The notes under the pieces were generated by a model. That model was not told the origin of the DNA. It saw nothing but the letters and a program-made list of their open reading frames with translations, and made no database searches. A program made the position numbers and the translations under genes. 64,000 nt of DNA from NCBI GenBank assembly GCA_964512635.1, contig CAZEJB010000015.1:1-64000 (forward strand). Reading direction: 5' to 3'. Source of the stretch: JADZFO01 sp964512635 (GTDB taxonomy: Bacteria > 4484-113 > JAFGCY01). Of the stretch, positions 17,759 to 26,718 are shown piece after piece. Position 1 is the first letter of the stretch. Every line of letters begins with the position of its first letter.

Positions 17759-18783
17759 TTGATTTAGAAACAGTCGGTGCACTCGCTGGCAGCCTGCCTC
17801 TGGCACTGCTTGATTCGGACACCACGGGTATGATGCCGGTGCAGGCCTCGAGCTTTGCACACAACATCGACAGCGTGTTCGGTTTCATCTGGTGGCTGTG
17901 CTGGTTCTTCTTTGTGCTGATCATCGGTGGCCTGGTCTACCTTGGAGTCCGCTTCAGGGGCAAGCCGGGCCAGATGCCCGAGCACAGCCCGCACCACAAC
18001 ATGATGCTCGAACTGACCTGGTCGGGCATTCCCCTGCTGCTGGTGATCATGATCTTCTGGTTCACCTACACTGACTACATCAAGCTGCGCAACGAGCCTT
18101 TGAACTCCTACGAGATCGGAGTAACCGCGCAGAAGTGGTCGTGGAGCTTCCAGTATCCGAACGGCTGGATCAGCGATGAGCTGCATGTCCCGGCTGATCA
18201 GCCGGTGCGGCTGGTCATGACCAGTACCGACGTGATTCACTCACTGTTTATTCCTAACTTCCGCGTTAAGCAGGATGTTGTCCCCGGACGGTATACGAAA
18301 CTGTGGTTCGCGGCCCAGTGGGTTGACACCTACGAGGAAGCCAAGGAGTTCCCTGGCTCTCAGCGGCATCAGCTCTTTTGCACCGAGTACTGCGGTCTGA
18401 AGCACTCTGATATGCTCGCCGGGGTGTACGTCCACAAGGACCGTGCAGGCTTTGATAGCTGGCTGGCCAAGGTTTCCGATCTTGGTAACCTGCCCCCGGA
18501 AAAGGCCGGAGAGATCCTGTACAAAAACCGTGGCTGCGTGCAGTGCCACAGCATTGATGGCAAGGCCGGCACGGGTCCTACCTTTAAGGGCCTGTGGGGC
18601 CATGACGCCAAGTTGACGGATGGCAGCACCGTTCTGGTGGATGAGAACTACATCCGCCAATCGGTCCTGGAGCCGCAGACCCAGGTTGTTCAGGGTTTCC
18701 AGCCGGTGATGCCAACCTATCAGGGCCGCCTTAAGGACGCTGAAATCGGTTATCTGATTGCGTATCTGAAGACACTTAAGTAA
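17755..18783 (+). CDS. coxB: Cytochrome c oxidase subunit II with fused cytochrome c domain
   Basis: 342 residues. Two membrane spans (about 43-63 and 82-102) precede the CuA domain, with His in DVIHSLFIPNFRVKQD and the CuA ligand loop CTEYCGLKHSDM. A C-terminal cytochrome c domain (about 245-342) has haem site CVQCH and a VMPTYQG Met region. The fusion marks a caa3-type oxidase, which can accept electrons directly through its own haem c, consistent with delivery from ACIII. It overlaps sco by 4 bases. Confidence 0.95.
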   Translation: MIDLETVGALAGSLPLALLDSDTTGMMPVQASSFAHNIDSVFGFIWWLCWFFFVLIIGGLVYLGVRFRGKPGQMPEHSPHHNMMLELTWSGIPLLLVIMIFWFTYTDYIKLRNEPLNSYEIGVTAQKWSWSFQYPNGWISDELHVPADQPVRLVMTSTDVIHSLFIPNFRVKQDVVPGRYTKLWFAAQWVDTYEEAKEFPGSQRHQLFCTEYCGLKHSDMLAGVYVHKDRAGFDSWLAKVSDLGNLPPEKAGEILYKNRGCVQCHSIDGKAGTGPTFKGLWGHDAKLTDGSTVLVDENYIRQSVLEPQTQVVQGFQPVMPTYQGRLKDAEIGYLIAYLKTLK

Positions 18784-18815
18784 CACCCCTGCCCGTTAAG
18801 CGGGTGTCAGGCCGC
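18784..18815 (+). other. Small intercistronic hairpin before coxA
   Basis: ACACCC and GGGTGT arms, with an inner CCCG/CGGG, can pair between coxB and coxA. There is no T-run, so this may be an RNA-processing or stability element, not a terminator. Confidence 0.4.
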
Positions 18816-18840
18816 GGATGCGGCGAAGGAAGGACTGATT

Positions 18841-20565
18841 ATGGCTTCGACAGGAATGAGGGTTGGTGCAGGCGCCGCGGGTGACAACCCGGTGGGCTAT
18901 GCTGAGAACAACTTCCTGAATCACACGCGTGGCTTTGCCTCTTGGATCTTCACGCTCGACCACAAGCGGATTGGCATCATGTACCTGTGGTCGATCATTC
19001 TGTTTTTCTTTGCGGGCGGTCTCTTCGCCACCATGCTGCGCGCTGAGCTGTGGACGCCCAAAGATGACATCGTCGGTCCGGACCTCTACAACCAGCTCTT
19101 CACCTATCACGGCGCAATCATGGTCTTTCTGGTCATCCTGCCTGGTATTCCCGCAGCCCTGGCCAATTTTGTGCTCCCGATCATGCTCGGCGCCAAGGAC
19201 GTTGCCTTTCCGAAGCTGAACCTGATGAGCTACTGGCTCTATGTGGTCGGTGCGCTGCTGGCACTGTCAAGTCTTGTGCAGGGCGGCCTCGACACCGGCT
19301 GGACTTTCTACACGCCTTACAGTACGTCCACGAATACCGCGGTGATTCCAGTTGTCACAGCGGCATTCATCCTCGGCTTCGCCGGCATCTTCACCGGTCT
19401 GAACTTCATCGTAACTATTCACAAGCTGCGCCCCCCGGGGATGGGCTGGTTCAATATGCCCCTGTTCCTGTGGGGTATCTATGCCACCGCGATCATCCAG
19501 ATCCTGGCGACCCCGGTGCTGGGTATCACGCTGCTGCTGCTGATCATCGAGAAGAGCCTGCACGTCGGTATCTTTGATCCGGCCCTGGGCGGCGACCCAG
19601 TGCTGTTCCAGCACTTCTTCTGGTTCTACAGCCACCCGGCGGTCTATATCATGATCCTGCCGGCGATGGCGGTTATCTCAGAAATGGTTCCGACCTTCAG
19701 CCGCAAGCCGATCTTCGGCTACCGCTTCATCGCCTACAGTTCCATCGCGATCGCCCTCTTTGGCTTCCTGGTCTGGGGGCACCACATGTTCGTCTCGGGC
19801 CAGAGCGCCCTGATGAACATGATCATGAGCGCGCTGACCTATTCAGTCTCCATCCCCTCCGCGGTCAAGGTGTTCAACTGGCTGGCCACGATGTGGAAGG
19901 GCAATATCCAGTACCGCACGCCGATGATCTGGGTGCTGGGCTTTATCTGGATCTTCGCGATCGGCGGTCTGACTGGTCTGTTCCTGGGTTCACTGGGCAC
20001 AGACGTCCACCTGCATGAAACCTACTTCGTCGTCGCCCACTTCCACTATACGATGATGGGCGCGACCTTCCTTGCCTTCTTCGCCGGTGTGTTCTACTGG
20101 TGGCCGAAGATGTTCGGCCGAATGTACGATGAGAAGTGGGCCACCATCGGCGCCATTGTGGTCAATGTCGGCTTCAATGCCACCTTTATCCCGCAATTCA
20201 TCATGGGCAGTCACGGCATGCCGCGACGCTATGCCCACTATCTGCCGGAGTACCAGCCATTTCACCAGGCTTCGACCATCGGCGCCTTTGTCCTCTTCAT
20301 AGGATTTGTGATTTGCGGATGGGTTCTGATCAGCTCCCTGTATCGCGGACGCAAGGCACCGGCCAACCCCTGGGGCTCGAGCACCCTTGAATGGCAGTGC
20401 ACCAGTCCGCCGCCTTTCAACAACTTTGACGAACCGCCTATCGTTCCGGAAGATGAACCGTATCACTATGACCACCTCGAGTGGGACGAGGAGCTCGGCG
20501 GCTACGTCGACAAGCGTCGCGACGGCAATCCCGTACCCGGCGTAGCGGTCGAGGCCGCGCACTAG
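18841..20565 (+). CDS. coxA: Cytochrome c oxidase subunit I, A2 type
   Basis: 574 residues with the twelve-helix haem-copper oxidase fold. The CuB/active-site region reads YSHPAVYIMILP, so the K/D-channel Glu of A1 oxidases (HPEV) is replaced and the YS motif of the A2 class is present. GHHMFVSG and HLHETYFVVAHFHYTMMG carry further metal and haem ligands. It forms the catalytic site reducing O2 to water while pumping protons. SD GGAAGGA precedes the ATG. Confidence 0.96.
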   Translation: MASTGMRVGAGAAGDNPVGYAENNFLNHTRGFASWIFTLDHKRIGIMYLWSIILFFFAGGLFATMLRAELWTPKDDIVGPDLYNQLFTYHGAIMVFLVILPGIPAALANFVLPIMLGAKDVAFPKLNLMSYWLYVVGALLALSSLVQGGLDTGWTFYTPYSTSTNTAVIPVVTAAFILGFAGIFTGLNFIVTIHKLRPPGMGWFNMPLFLWGIYATAIIQILATPVLGITLLLLIIEKSLHVGIFDPALGGDPVLFQHFFWFYSHPAVYIMILPAMAVISEMVPTFSRKPIFGYRFIAYSSIAIALFGFLVWGHHMFVSGQSALMNMIMSALTYSVSIPSAVKVFNWLATMWKGNIQYRTPMIWVLGFIWIFAIGGLTGLFLGSLGTDVHLHETYFVVAHFHYTMMGATFLAFFAGVFYWWPKMFGRMYDEKWATIGAIVVNVGFNATFIPQFIMGSHGMPRRYAHYLPEYQPFHQASTIGAFVLFIGFVICGWVLISSLYRGRKAPANPWGSSTLEWQCTSPPPFNNFDEPPIVPEDEPYHYDHLEWDEELGGYVDKRRDGNPVPGVAVEAAH

Positions 20566-20613
20566 GATGATTCACATGTCCACGGCCCCGCTTGCCGGGG
20601 TGGGAGGTTAGCG

Positions 20614-21546
20614 ATGTCGTATATGCATGGGGAACATGCACACGGCGCCAGCCACGAAGATGACCATGGTCACGGGCATTCCCCGTACCTGGAGCACCAC
20701 TTTGAGACGCTTGGCCAGCAGTTCGAAAGCGACAAGCTGGGCATGTGGCTGTTCCTGGCAACGGAAGTTCTGCTCTTCGGCGGCCTGTTCTGTGCTTATT
20801 CGGTGTATCGCGGCAACCACCCGGAGATCTTTGTTTACGCGCATCAGTACCTGAACAAGATGTGGGGCGGTATCAACACGGTCGTCCTTCTGCTGTCCTC
20901 GTTCACCATTGCCTGGGCGGTCCGCGCAACCCAGCTTGGACAGCGCAGCCTGCAGCTCGGCCTGCTGGTTGTTACGCTCCTTTGCGCTTTCGGTTTTCTT
21001 GGCATCAAGTACGTCGAATACAGTGAAAAGTGGAAGCACGGACTGCTGCCTGGCGCTCATTACCAGCCCCACGTGGGCGCCCACGGAGAAGAGGGCCATG
21101 CATCGGCTGACGGCCACGAAGCGGTTGCATCGGGCGCACTGAGCGCTGAGGCACCCGCCACTGCCGCGGGCGGAGCAGTAACGCCGGCCACCCCGGCCGT
21201 CGATCCCAACGACCCACTGGCCATTGACCCTAGCAAGATTACCCCTGCTACCGCCCCACCGGCCGGACTGGCAAGCGAACAGCGCCAGCAGGTCGGCGAA
21301 CATGGCGCAATGATGGTGGAGCCGAAGAACGTGCAGACCTTCTTTGCGGTCTATTTTGTGATGACCGGTCTGCACGGCGTCCACGTCATTGCCGGCATCG
21401 TGGCGATCTTTATCATCCTGCTGTATTCCATCAAGGGCATCTACAAGCCGGAATGGTACACGCCGGTTGACATGGTCGCCCTGTACTGGCATATCGTTGA
21501 CCTGGTCTGGATCTTCCTTTTCCCGCTGCTGTACCTGATTCACTAG
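20614..21546 (+). CDS. coxC: Cytochrome c oxidase subunit III, with His-rich N-terminus and long loop
   Basis: 310 residues. A His-rich N-terminus (about 4-30) is followed by the subunit III helices (KLGMWLFLATEVLLFGGLF; NVQTFFAVYFVMTGLHGVHV; YWHIVDLVWIFLFPLLYLIH). An Ala/Pro/Thr-rich insertion of about 90 residues (roughly 150-235) separates the third and fourth helices. SD GGGAGG precedes the ATG at 20614. A hairpin with CCCCG/CGGGG arms lies in the gap from coxA. Confidence 0.92.
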   Translation: MSYMHGEHAHGASHEDDHGHGHSPYLEHHFETLGQQFESDKLGMWLFLATEVLLFGGLFCAYSVYRGNHPEIFVYAHQYLNKMWGGINTVVLLLSSFTIAWAVRATQLGQRSLQLGLLVVTLLCAFGFLGIKYVEYSEKWKHGLLPGAHYQPHVGAHGEEGHASADGHEAVASGALSAEAPATAAGGAVTPATPAVDPNDPLAIDPSKITPATAPPAGLASEQRQQVGEHGAMMVEPKNVQTFFAVYFVMTGLHGVHVIAGIVAIFIILLYSIKGIYKPEWYTPVDMVALYWHIVDLVWIFLFPLLYLIH

Positions 21547-21585
21547 AGTCATGAACTGCAGTCAACGCATACGGAGCCATTTAAG

Positions 21586-22089
21586 ATGAGCAAAGACAAC
21601 AAGAAGCAGCGACAGATCGAGTATCAGGAAGGCACGGCGATCCTGCACGGTCCTCAGGCCAGCGCGGGGCCCTCGCTGCCGGCGTTCAGCGCTAATCCCC
21701 TTGTCATGCTGCGGCGTATTCAGGGTATCTTCAACACGCATGAAGGCGACCCCAAAAACGTTGGGCATGTTGTGTCGCTGCCTTTGATTGCAGTTGTCTT
21801 CCTCACCTTGGTCTTTCTGACCGGAGTAACGTACTGGGTGACCTACTTCGATTTCGGGTCAATGAACCTAGTAATCGCAATGCTGGTAGCCTTTATCAAG
21901 GCCAGTCTGGTCATCCTGTATTTCATGCATATGCGCTGGGACCGCCCCATGATTCCGGTGGTGTTCCTGGTCTCTCTGATTGCAGTGGTGCTTTTTATCA
22001 CTTTCGCCCTCATGGATACCACCACTTACAAGCCTGATATGATCAAGGGCTATGCACCCAACGTGCCCTACCAGTCAAATCTCAAGTAG
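21586..22089 (+). CDS. coxD: Cytochrome c oxidase subunit IV family protein
   Basis: 167 residues with about three membrane spans. The typical prokaryotic COX4 core is NLVIAMLVAFIKASLVILYF followed by MHMRWD. The hydrophilic N-terminal 55 residues are longer than usual. It is the small accessory subunit that stabilises the caa3 oxidase. It lies 40 bases after coxC. Confidence 0.9.
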   Translation: MSKDNKKQRQIEYQEGTAILHGPQASAGPSLPAFSANPLVMLRRIQGIFNTHEGDPKNVGHVVSLPLIAVVFLTLVFLTGVTYWVTYFDFGSMNLVIAMLVAFIKASLVILYFMHMRWDRPMIPVVFLVSLIAVVLFITFALMDTTTYKPDMIKGYAPNVPYQSNLK

Positions 22090-22133
22090 CGGACATGCTC
22101 CCCACATTGTGTTTGAACTGGTCCAGGATGCTG

Positions 22134-22139
22134 TAGCAT
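22134..22139 (+). promoter_or_regulatory. -10 element for a leaderless second subunit III transcript
   Basis: TAGCAT ends 7 bases before the GTG at 22147 and is preceded by a TG. A TTGAAC-like -35 occurs 15 bases upstream (22113-22118). No SD is visible. Confidence 0.5.
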
Positions 22140-22146
22140 TAAAGCT

Positions 22147-22806
22147 GTGAACGTACCCACCAAGGAAAACGGTGTTCCTCACAAGCTCCAGCGCGCGGGC
22201 AAGGGCGAGATAGCTGGCTGCGGGATGCTGATCGCATACGCGATCATGGCGATGCTCTTCCTGTCCGGGGTCGTGCTCTACATTGTGATCATGGTCAATG
22301 CCCCCGCATGGCCGCCAGCCGGCTGGCCCGGTCTGCCTGGGGGAATGTGGATCAGCACACTGGTTCTTCTGCTCAGCAGCGCCACCCTCTTCTGGGCGCA
22401 CGCCAGCGCCAGCGCCGGCAAGGGTGCCATGCTGCGCGCAGCAATGCTGATCACCTTACTGCTTGGCCTTGCCTTTCTAGTCCTGCAGGTACTGAACTGG
22501 TCCGAACTCTGGCGCGCCGCGCAGCCCTTGCTGGCCCAGCTTGCTCCCCGCGCAGAAATTTACCAAGCGCCCGGCACCACCCCCAACAACCCGGGCTTCT
22601 ATATCTACCTGTTCTATATCCTGACCGGGCTGCATGCCGCGCACGTGCTGGGTGGCATTGTCTGGCTCTTTACCGGCACCATCGCGGCCTTCCGGGGCTA
22701 CTACCAGCCTGGGCGGCTGAGCGGCATGCGTTCGCTTGGTCAGTACTGGCACTTCCTGGATGTGGTCTGGATCGTGCTCTTCACCCTGCTGCTGCTGACT
22801 ACCTGA
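22147..22806 (+). CDS. Second haem-copper oxidase subunit III family protein
   Basis: 219 residues, five or so membrane spans, with GFYIYLFYILTGLHAAHVLGG and YWHFLDVVWIVLFTLLLL of subunit III. It is a paralogue of coxC without the long loop. A GTG start fits the N-terminus and the nearby -10 element. It may be an alternative or extra subunit III of the same oxidase; which form the enzyme uses is not readable. Confidence 0.88.
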   Translation: MNVPTKENGVPHKLQRAGKGEIAGCGMLIAYAIMAMLFLSGVVLYIVIMVNAPAWPPAGWPGLPGGMWISTLVLLLSSATLFWAHASASAGKGAMLRAAMLITLLLGLAFLVLQVLNWSELWRAAQPLLAQLAPRAEIYQAPGTTPNNPGFYIYLFYILTGLHAAHVLGGIVWLFTGTIAAFRGYYQPGRLSGMRSLGQYWHFLDVVWIVLFTLLLLTT

Positions 22807-22816
22807 TGCCAAGGGC

Positions 22817-23989
22817 TCAGGGCCGCGCGTAGGTTCGCAGCATACCATCAGGCAACAGGCGCTCCGTGCCCAAACTGGCCTCGCAGGCAAAGTACAGGCC
22901 GGTCCCGAGACAGCTCAGTTCACCATCCGGCAGAGCAGGAGGCTGCATCCAGGCTGTTTCCTGTGAGAAGCCGACTTCCGTCGGCCGCCAGGCAAAGCTG
23001 AAGTCGCCGGCTGGACTGCTGAGCTGCATCCGGCTGACTCCCCCAGCCTCTTCGATACCAATCAACCAGCCATAGGGGCACCAGTAGTCCTCTCCGCGCC
23101 AGCGCAGTATCAGGCAGCGGCTCTTGAGCCACTCGCCGTGTTCACCCTTGAGCCCGCTGGGCTTTGGCACAACAGGAAAGTCCAGGCGCTGAGTCTGAAA
23201 GTAAGTGCCGTAGGGGTTGCTCTTGTATTCCTCAAGGGAGCCGGGATCCGCACCCGCGACAGTAGTTTCAGGATGCGCTGCCAGCCAGTCTCCCCACTCA
23301 CACAGGACCAGCGGCAGGCGTTCGAGCTGCTGGCCGCGGCGGGGACCGGCCAGGGCCAGACCGTCGATCTGGCGCCAGAGATTTGCCTCGGCCGGCGTCA
23401 GCCACTCCTCGCTGAGCAGACCGATCGAGTTGTGGACCAGACCCGTATCCTTCAAACCGGCCGGCCAAAGCTGATCCGCTGCCGGCGGAGGCGCGATTTC
23501 AGACAAGCGAAACACGCTGGCCGAATCACTCAGACCGCTGTAAGTCACGGCTATCCGTTCGCCGCCGAGGCTGTCGTTACAAACTTCGTGCCAGTTGAGG
23601 AAGCGCAGCGGGTAGGCCCGGCTCTCGGTTCCAATCTGCACGCCAATCACGCGATCAGACCGAACGAGTGTCTTGCCATGCTCCCTGCTGTTCTTCTCCT
23701 CGATTCGCGCCGGTGTTAGCAGTTCGCCGTAGTGCTGAGGTTTGAAGGTGCCGGGCGGGCGCCGAACTGCCAGCGCACTTGGGTCAAGGCTGAAAGCGCT
23801 GAGGTCATAGCCAAAGCTGGCGGGGTCGGATGTTACGCCGCTTGAATTGAGCCGGGCCTGCCCAACGAGCAATGCGACCCGAAAACAGGCCGCCAGCAGA
23901 ACCAGGCCGAGTACAGACCAGAGCAGCCAGACTCCGATAGGAGTCTGCCTTGCAGAGGACTCTGGTCGCTTGCCTTGCTGGGCGGACAT
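22817..23989 (-). CDS. DUF3179 domain protein, membrane anchored
   Basis: 390 residues with a membrane segment at about 20-42. The DUF3179 core is AYPLRFLNWHEVCND followed by ITYSG-like GERIAVTYSGLSDSASVFRL. The family's biochemical function is unknown. It starts 4 bases after the ctaB stop, so it is co-transcribed with haem A synthesis genes and converges with the second subunit III. A link to oxidase assembly is only suggested by position. Confidence 0.8.
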   Translation of the reverse strand: MSAQQGKRPESSARQTPIGVWLLWSVLGLVLLAACFRVALLVGQARLNSSGVTSDPASFGYDLSAFSLDPSALAVRRPPGTFKPQHYGELLTPARIEEKNSREHGKTLVRSDRVIGVQIGTESRAYPLRFLNWHEVCNDSLGGERIAVTYSGLSDSASVFRLSEIAPPPAADQLWPAGLKDTGLVHNSIGLLSEEWLTPAEANLWRQIDGLALAGPRRGQQLERLPLVLCEWGDWLAAHPETTVAGADPGSLEEYKSNPYGTYFQTQRLDFPVVPKPSGLKGEHGEWLKSRCLILRWRGEDYWCPYGWLIGIEEAGGVSRMQLSSPAGDFSFAWRPTEVGFSQETAWMQPPALPDGELSCLGTGLYFACEASLGTERLLPDGMLRTYARP

Positions 23990-23993
23990 AGCG

Positions 23994-24986
23994 CTAAAGC
24001 GAGCTGCTCAGCTCGGCGCCGTCAGATGTGCCATGTTCATCCATTTGCGGCTCTCCTGCATTTGCCGGCTTAATCAGGAGCGGCACGGATTCACGGGCCA
24101 CCACCTCAGTGCGCATGGCAGACGGCCCCGGGTTGAACACCATAAAGAGCAGCAGTACAGGCAGGTAGACCAGGCTGGCCAGGAACAGCGCCCGGGCATT
24201 GATCTTGCTGCGGTCGCGATAGAAGCGCAGGCTCAGCGCCACCATGATCAGCCCCAGCAGAACCGCCGCCACTCCATAGGCTGCGCCGTTAAGGCCACTG
24301 AGGCTCAGCAGGAGCGCCACAGGGATCAGCGCCAGGCTGTAAACCAGGGCCATCGCAGCGGTGCTCGTTCCTTCCGGCTGCACAACCGGCAGCATTTTGA
24401 ACCCGCCAAGCGCGTAGTCCTCGCGATAGAGCCATGCGAGGCCCAGAAAATGCGGTACCTGCCAGATAAACAAGACCAGTCCCAGCGCCAGACCGCCAAA
24501 GCCGATGCTGCCGCTGGCCGCGGTCCAGCCCATCAGCGGGGGGATAGCGCCAACCAGCGAACCCACCAGAGTGTTAGCTGGAGAGGCGACCTTCATCGGC
24601 GTGTAAACGAGAACATACAGGATGATGGTGAGTGCTGACAGTCCGGCGGTCAGCGGGTTGACCGCCAGGGACAGAATCATCACGCCCCACATTCCTGCCA
24701 GCAAGCCCAGCAGCAGCGCTACCGGCGCGCTGAGCTGACCGGAGGGCAGCGGGCGACCGGCTGTTCGCTTCATCCGCGCGTCGAGCTGGCGTTCGCGCCA
24801 CTGGTTCAGGCTGTTGGCCGCCCAGGCGGAAAGGGCTGTGCCGACCGCGGTCCAGGCCAGGAGCTCAAGATCTACCGAGCCACGGCTGGCCAGAAAGAAG
24901 CCGGCCAAGGTGGTCATGACCACCAGCGCGGAGAGCCGCGCTTTGCCCAGTTCCATCAGCAGGCGTAGTGTTTTTAAGATCCGCAT
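23994..24986 (-). CDS. ctaB: Protohaem IX farnesyltransferase (haem O synthase)
   Basis: 330 residues of the UbiA prenyltransferase family with about nine membrane spans. The first Asp-rich motif reads NQWRERQLDARMKRTAGRPL. The second region reads YTPMKVASPANTLVGSLVGA with PPLMGW. It converts haem B to haem O, which CtaA then oxidises to haem A for the caa3 oxidase. The gene is divergent from ctaA, with a CRP/FNR-like site between. The 25 bases before the ATG lack an SD; a TATACT on the minus strand lies at about 25014-25019. Confidence 0.93.
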   Translation of the reverse strand: MRILKTLRLLMELGKARLSALVVMTTLAGFFLASRGSVDLELLAWTAVGTALSAWAANSLNQWRERQLDARMKRTAGRPLPSGQLSAPVALLLGLLAGMWGVMILSLAVNPLTAGLSALTIILYVLVYTPMKVASPANTLVGSLVGAIPPLMGWTAASGSIGFGGLALGLVLFIWQVPHFLGLAWLYREDYALGGFKMLPVVQPEGTSTAAMALVYSLALIPVALLLSLSGLNGAAYGVAAVLLGLIMVALSLRFYRDRSKINARALFLASLVYLPVLLLFMVFNPGPSAMRTEVVARESVPLLIKPANAGEPQMDEHGTSDGAELSSSL

Positions 24987-25029
24987 GTTATGGCCGCGCG
25001 CGCGCGACTAGCTAGTATACAAAGCGGAC

Positions 25030-25049
25030 AGGCGCAATCGCCTTTTTTT
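25030..25049 (+). terminator. Terminator-like hairpin between ctaB and ctaA
   Basis: AGGCG-CAAT-CGCCT followed by a run of seven T (25043-25049). It points along the plus strand but no gene ends here on that strand. It could stop stray transcription from the ctaB side or act in a ctaA leader. Confidence 0.5.
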
Positions 25050-25050
25050 C

Positions 25051-25068
25051 TCGTGAATCTTTTCACGA
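25051..25068 (+). promoter_or_regulatory. CRP/FNR-like inverted repeat between ctaB and ctaA
   Basis: TCGTGAATCTTTTCACGA is a perfect 7-4-7 inverted repeat with GTGA-N6-TCAC half-sites. It matches 14 of 18 positions of the site upstream of actA. Its place between divergent haem A genes suits control in both directions. Confidence 0.6.
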
Positions 25069-25155
25069 TTTCTGCCGGCAGACGTCAAGGAGTGCGCAGA
25101 GAGCTGGTTTGCGTGTATCATTCGCGCGGCGCTGCCGCGCCGATGTGGAGCAGCT

Positions 25156-26490
25156 ATGAGCAGCACAGGGCAGGAACCAGCAGCAAACCGTTACCCCGCG
25201 ATCAGCGATGTACTGGCGCTGGGCTTTGGCTCCAGCGTGGCAATGTGGAGCGTGGGCTACCTTGGAAATCTTCCGGCGCTGGCCCCCGTTTTGCCCCGCT
25301 GGCTGGTTCTGCTGGCCATGCTGGCCTGCCTGTTTTACTGTGCCTTCCGGGCCGGCCAGCTCACTGGACGTGGCTGGCTTGGCGGCCTCTGGACCGCGCT
25401 TGTCTCTTCTCTCATTAACATGCTGGTCCTGGGCGCGCTCAAGGACCAGCTGCAGGGTGGCAGCGGGACCCCGTCACTGGTCGTGTGGCTGCTGGGCTAT
25501 TTTGTCCTCAGCGCGGTGCTTGGGATTGTCGGCGGCGCACTTGGACGCACCCGGCGTGACACACGCCGACCCGCAACCGACTGGCTGGGCGTCTTTAGCT
25601 GGGTTGCTGTGGCTGCCACGCTGCTGCTGATTGCCAAGGGCGGCGTGGTGACCAGCTATGGCAACACTGCAGCCCTGTCCGTTCCCGACTGGCCGCAGTC
25701 TTTTGGCTACAACATGTTCCTGCTGCCGCTGAGCCGCATGGCCGGCCCGGTCTACTTCGAGCACGCGCACCGCCTCTTCGGCACGCTGGTGGGCCTTACG
25801 ACCATCACGCTGGCCGTGCTGATCTCCCTCAGTCGCGTCCGGCCGGTCACGAAAGTGGTGGCCTGGGTCGCGGTGGTGCTGGTGATCATCCAGGGTGTAC
25901 TGGGCGGTGTTAGAGTGACCCTTTCGGACACTACCCTCGCCTTTATCCACGGAGTGCTGGCCCAGATCTTCCTCGGCGTGCTGGGCTTCATAAGCATCCA
26001 GGCCGCCGCCCTGTTTAACTCGAACCGCGCCCCAAAGCTGTCGCCCACTGCCGGCGCCGACAAGGTCTCAACACTGATTGCGCTCTTGCTGGTGGTGGCG
26101 CAGCTCTTCCTTGGCGCAACGGTGCGGCACTTTAATCCCGGCGGAGGGATTGTCATGCTGCACATCACGGTCGGCACTGTCGTACTCGCGGCATGTGTCA
26201 CTGCAGGCATCCGCCACTGGGGCAACCACGTTGATATCACAGCCTTGCGGAAGGCTGGTGGCAGCGTGATGCACATTGTCGGCATGCAATACCTGCTGGG
26301 CTTTGTCGCCTGGGCCTCCGGAGTTACCAAGCTGGCCAATGACGCGGTGCCCGACAATGTGTGGCAGGTGATTCTGCCGACCCTGCACCAGGCTGTCGGC
26401 GCCCTGCTGCTGGTCTACACCGTGCGCCTGGCTGTCCTCAGCGCCCGCCTGCTCAAGGACAGTCCTGCCGACCAGCAGGCCGCAGCATAG
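25156..26490 (+). CDS. ctaA: Haem A synthase, COX15/CtaA family
   Basis: 444 residues with about eleven predicted spans. The first 150 residues are an extra hydrophobic N-terminal region. The CtaA-like part follows, with the conserved His segments FEHAHRLFGTLVGL (about 200) and DTTLAFIHGVLAQIFLG, and later MLHITVGTVVLAA and PTLHQAVGALLLV. It oxidises haem O to haem A. At 444 residues it is longer than the usual 300-350, because of the N-terminal extension. The ATG at 25156 has a weak GGAG SD. Confidence 0.9.
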   Translation: MSSTGQEPAANRYPAISDVLALGFGSSVAMWSVGYLGNLPALAPVLPRWLVLLAMLACLFYCAFRAGQLTGRGWLGGLWTALVSSLINMLVLGALKDQLQGGSGTPSLVVWLLGYFVLSAVLGIVGGALGRTRRDTRRPATDWLGVFSWVAVAATLLLIAKGGVVTSYGNTAALSVPDWPQSFGYNMFLLPLSRMAGPVYFEHAHRLFGTLVGLTTITLAVLISLSRVRPVTKVVAWVAVVLVIIQGVLGGVRVTLSDTTLAFIHGVLAQIFLGVLGFISIQAAALFNSNRAPKLSPTAGADKVSTLIALLLVVAQLFLGATVRHFNPGGGIVMLHITVGTVVLAACVTAGIRHWGNHVDITALRKAGGSVMHIVGMQYLLGFVAWASGVTKLANDAVPDNVWQVILPTLHQAVGALLLVYTVRLAVLSARLLKDSPADQQAAA

Positions 26491-26650
26491 AAAGCCGCTT
26501 CAAAGGACACTGAAACCACATTCACTCTAAGCCGGATGTCATGTGTGCGAGCACGGTCGAAAGAAGCCTAAAATTTATGGTTCAATTCAGTGACTTCACT
26601 TGTATTTTCTTTGTAGCTGTGTTATTTTCAAATCTCGCCGACATATCGGC

Positions 26651-26701
26651 ATGGAGAACAAAATGTCTCTCTCTCTCTCTCTCGTCTTTACAGGCGACTA
26701 G
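26651..26701 (+). CDS. Short frame MENKM... ending after the (TC)9 tract
   Basis: From the ATG at 26651 the sequence as given reads 16 codons through the TC repeat and stops at 26699-26701. This is likely the 'off' reading of the next gene, not a real peptide gene: removing one TC unit joins the ATG to the signal peptide of the Cys-rich protein. Confidence 0.45.
   Translation: MENKMSLSLSLVFTGD
26666..26683 (+). repeat. (TC)9 dinucleotide repeat inside a coding start
   Basis: Nine perfect TC units sit directly after an ATG (26663) that is in frame with another ATG (26651), and directly before a frame encoding a signal peptide. A change of one unit alters the reading frame. Confidence 0.9.
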
Positions 26702-26718
26702 CCAAAACGTTTGTATTC

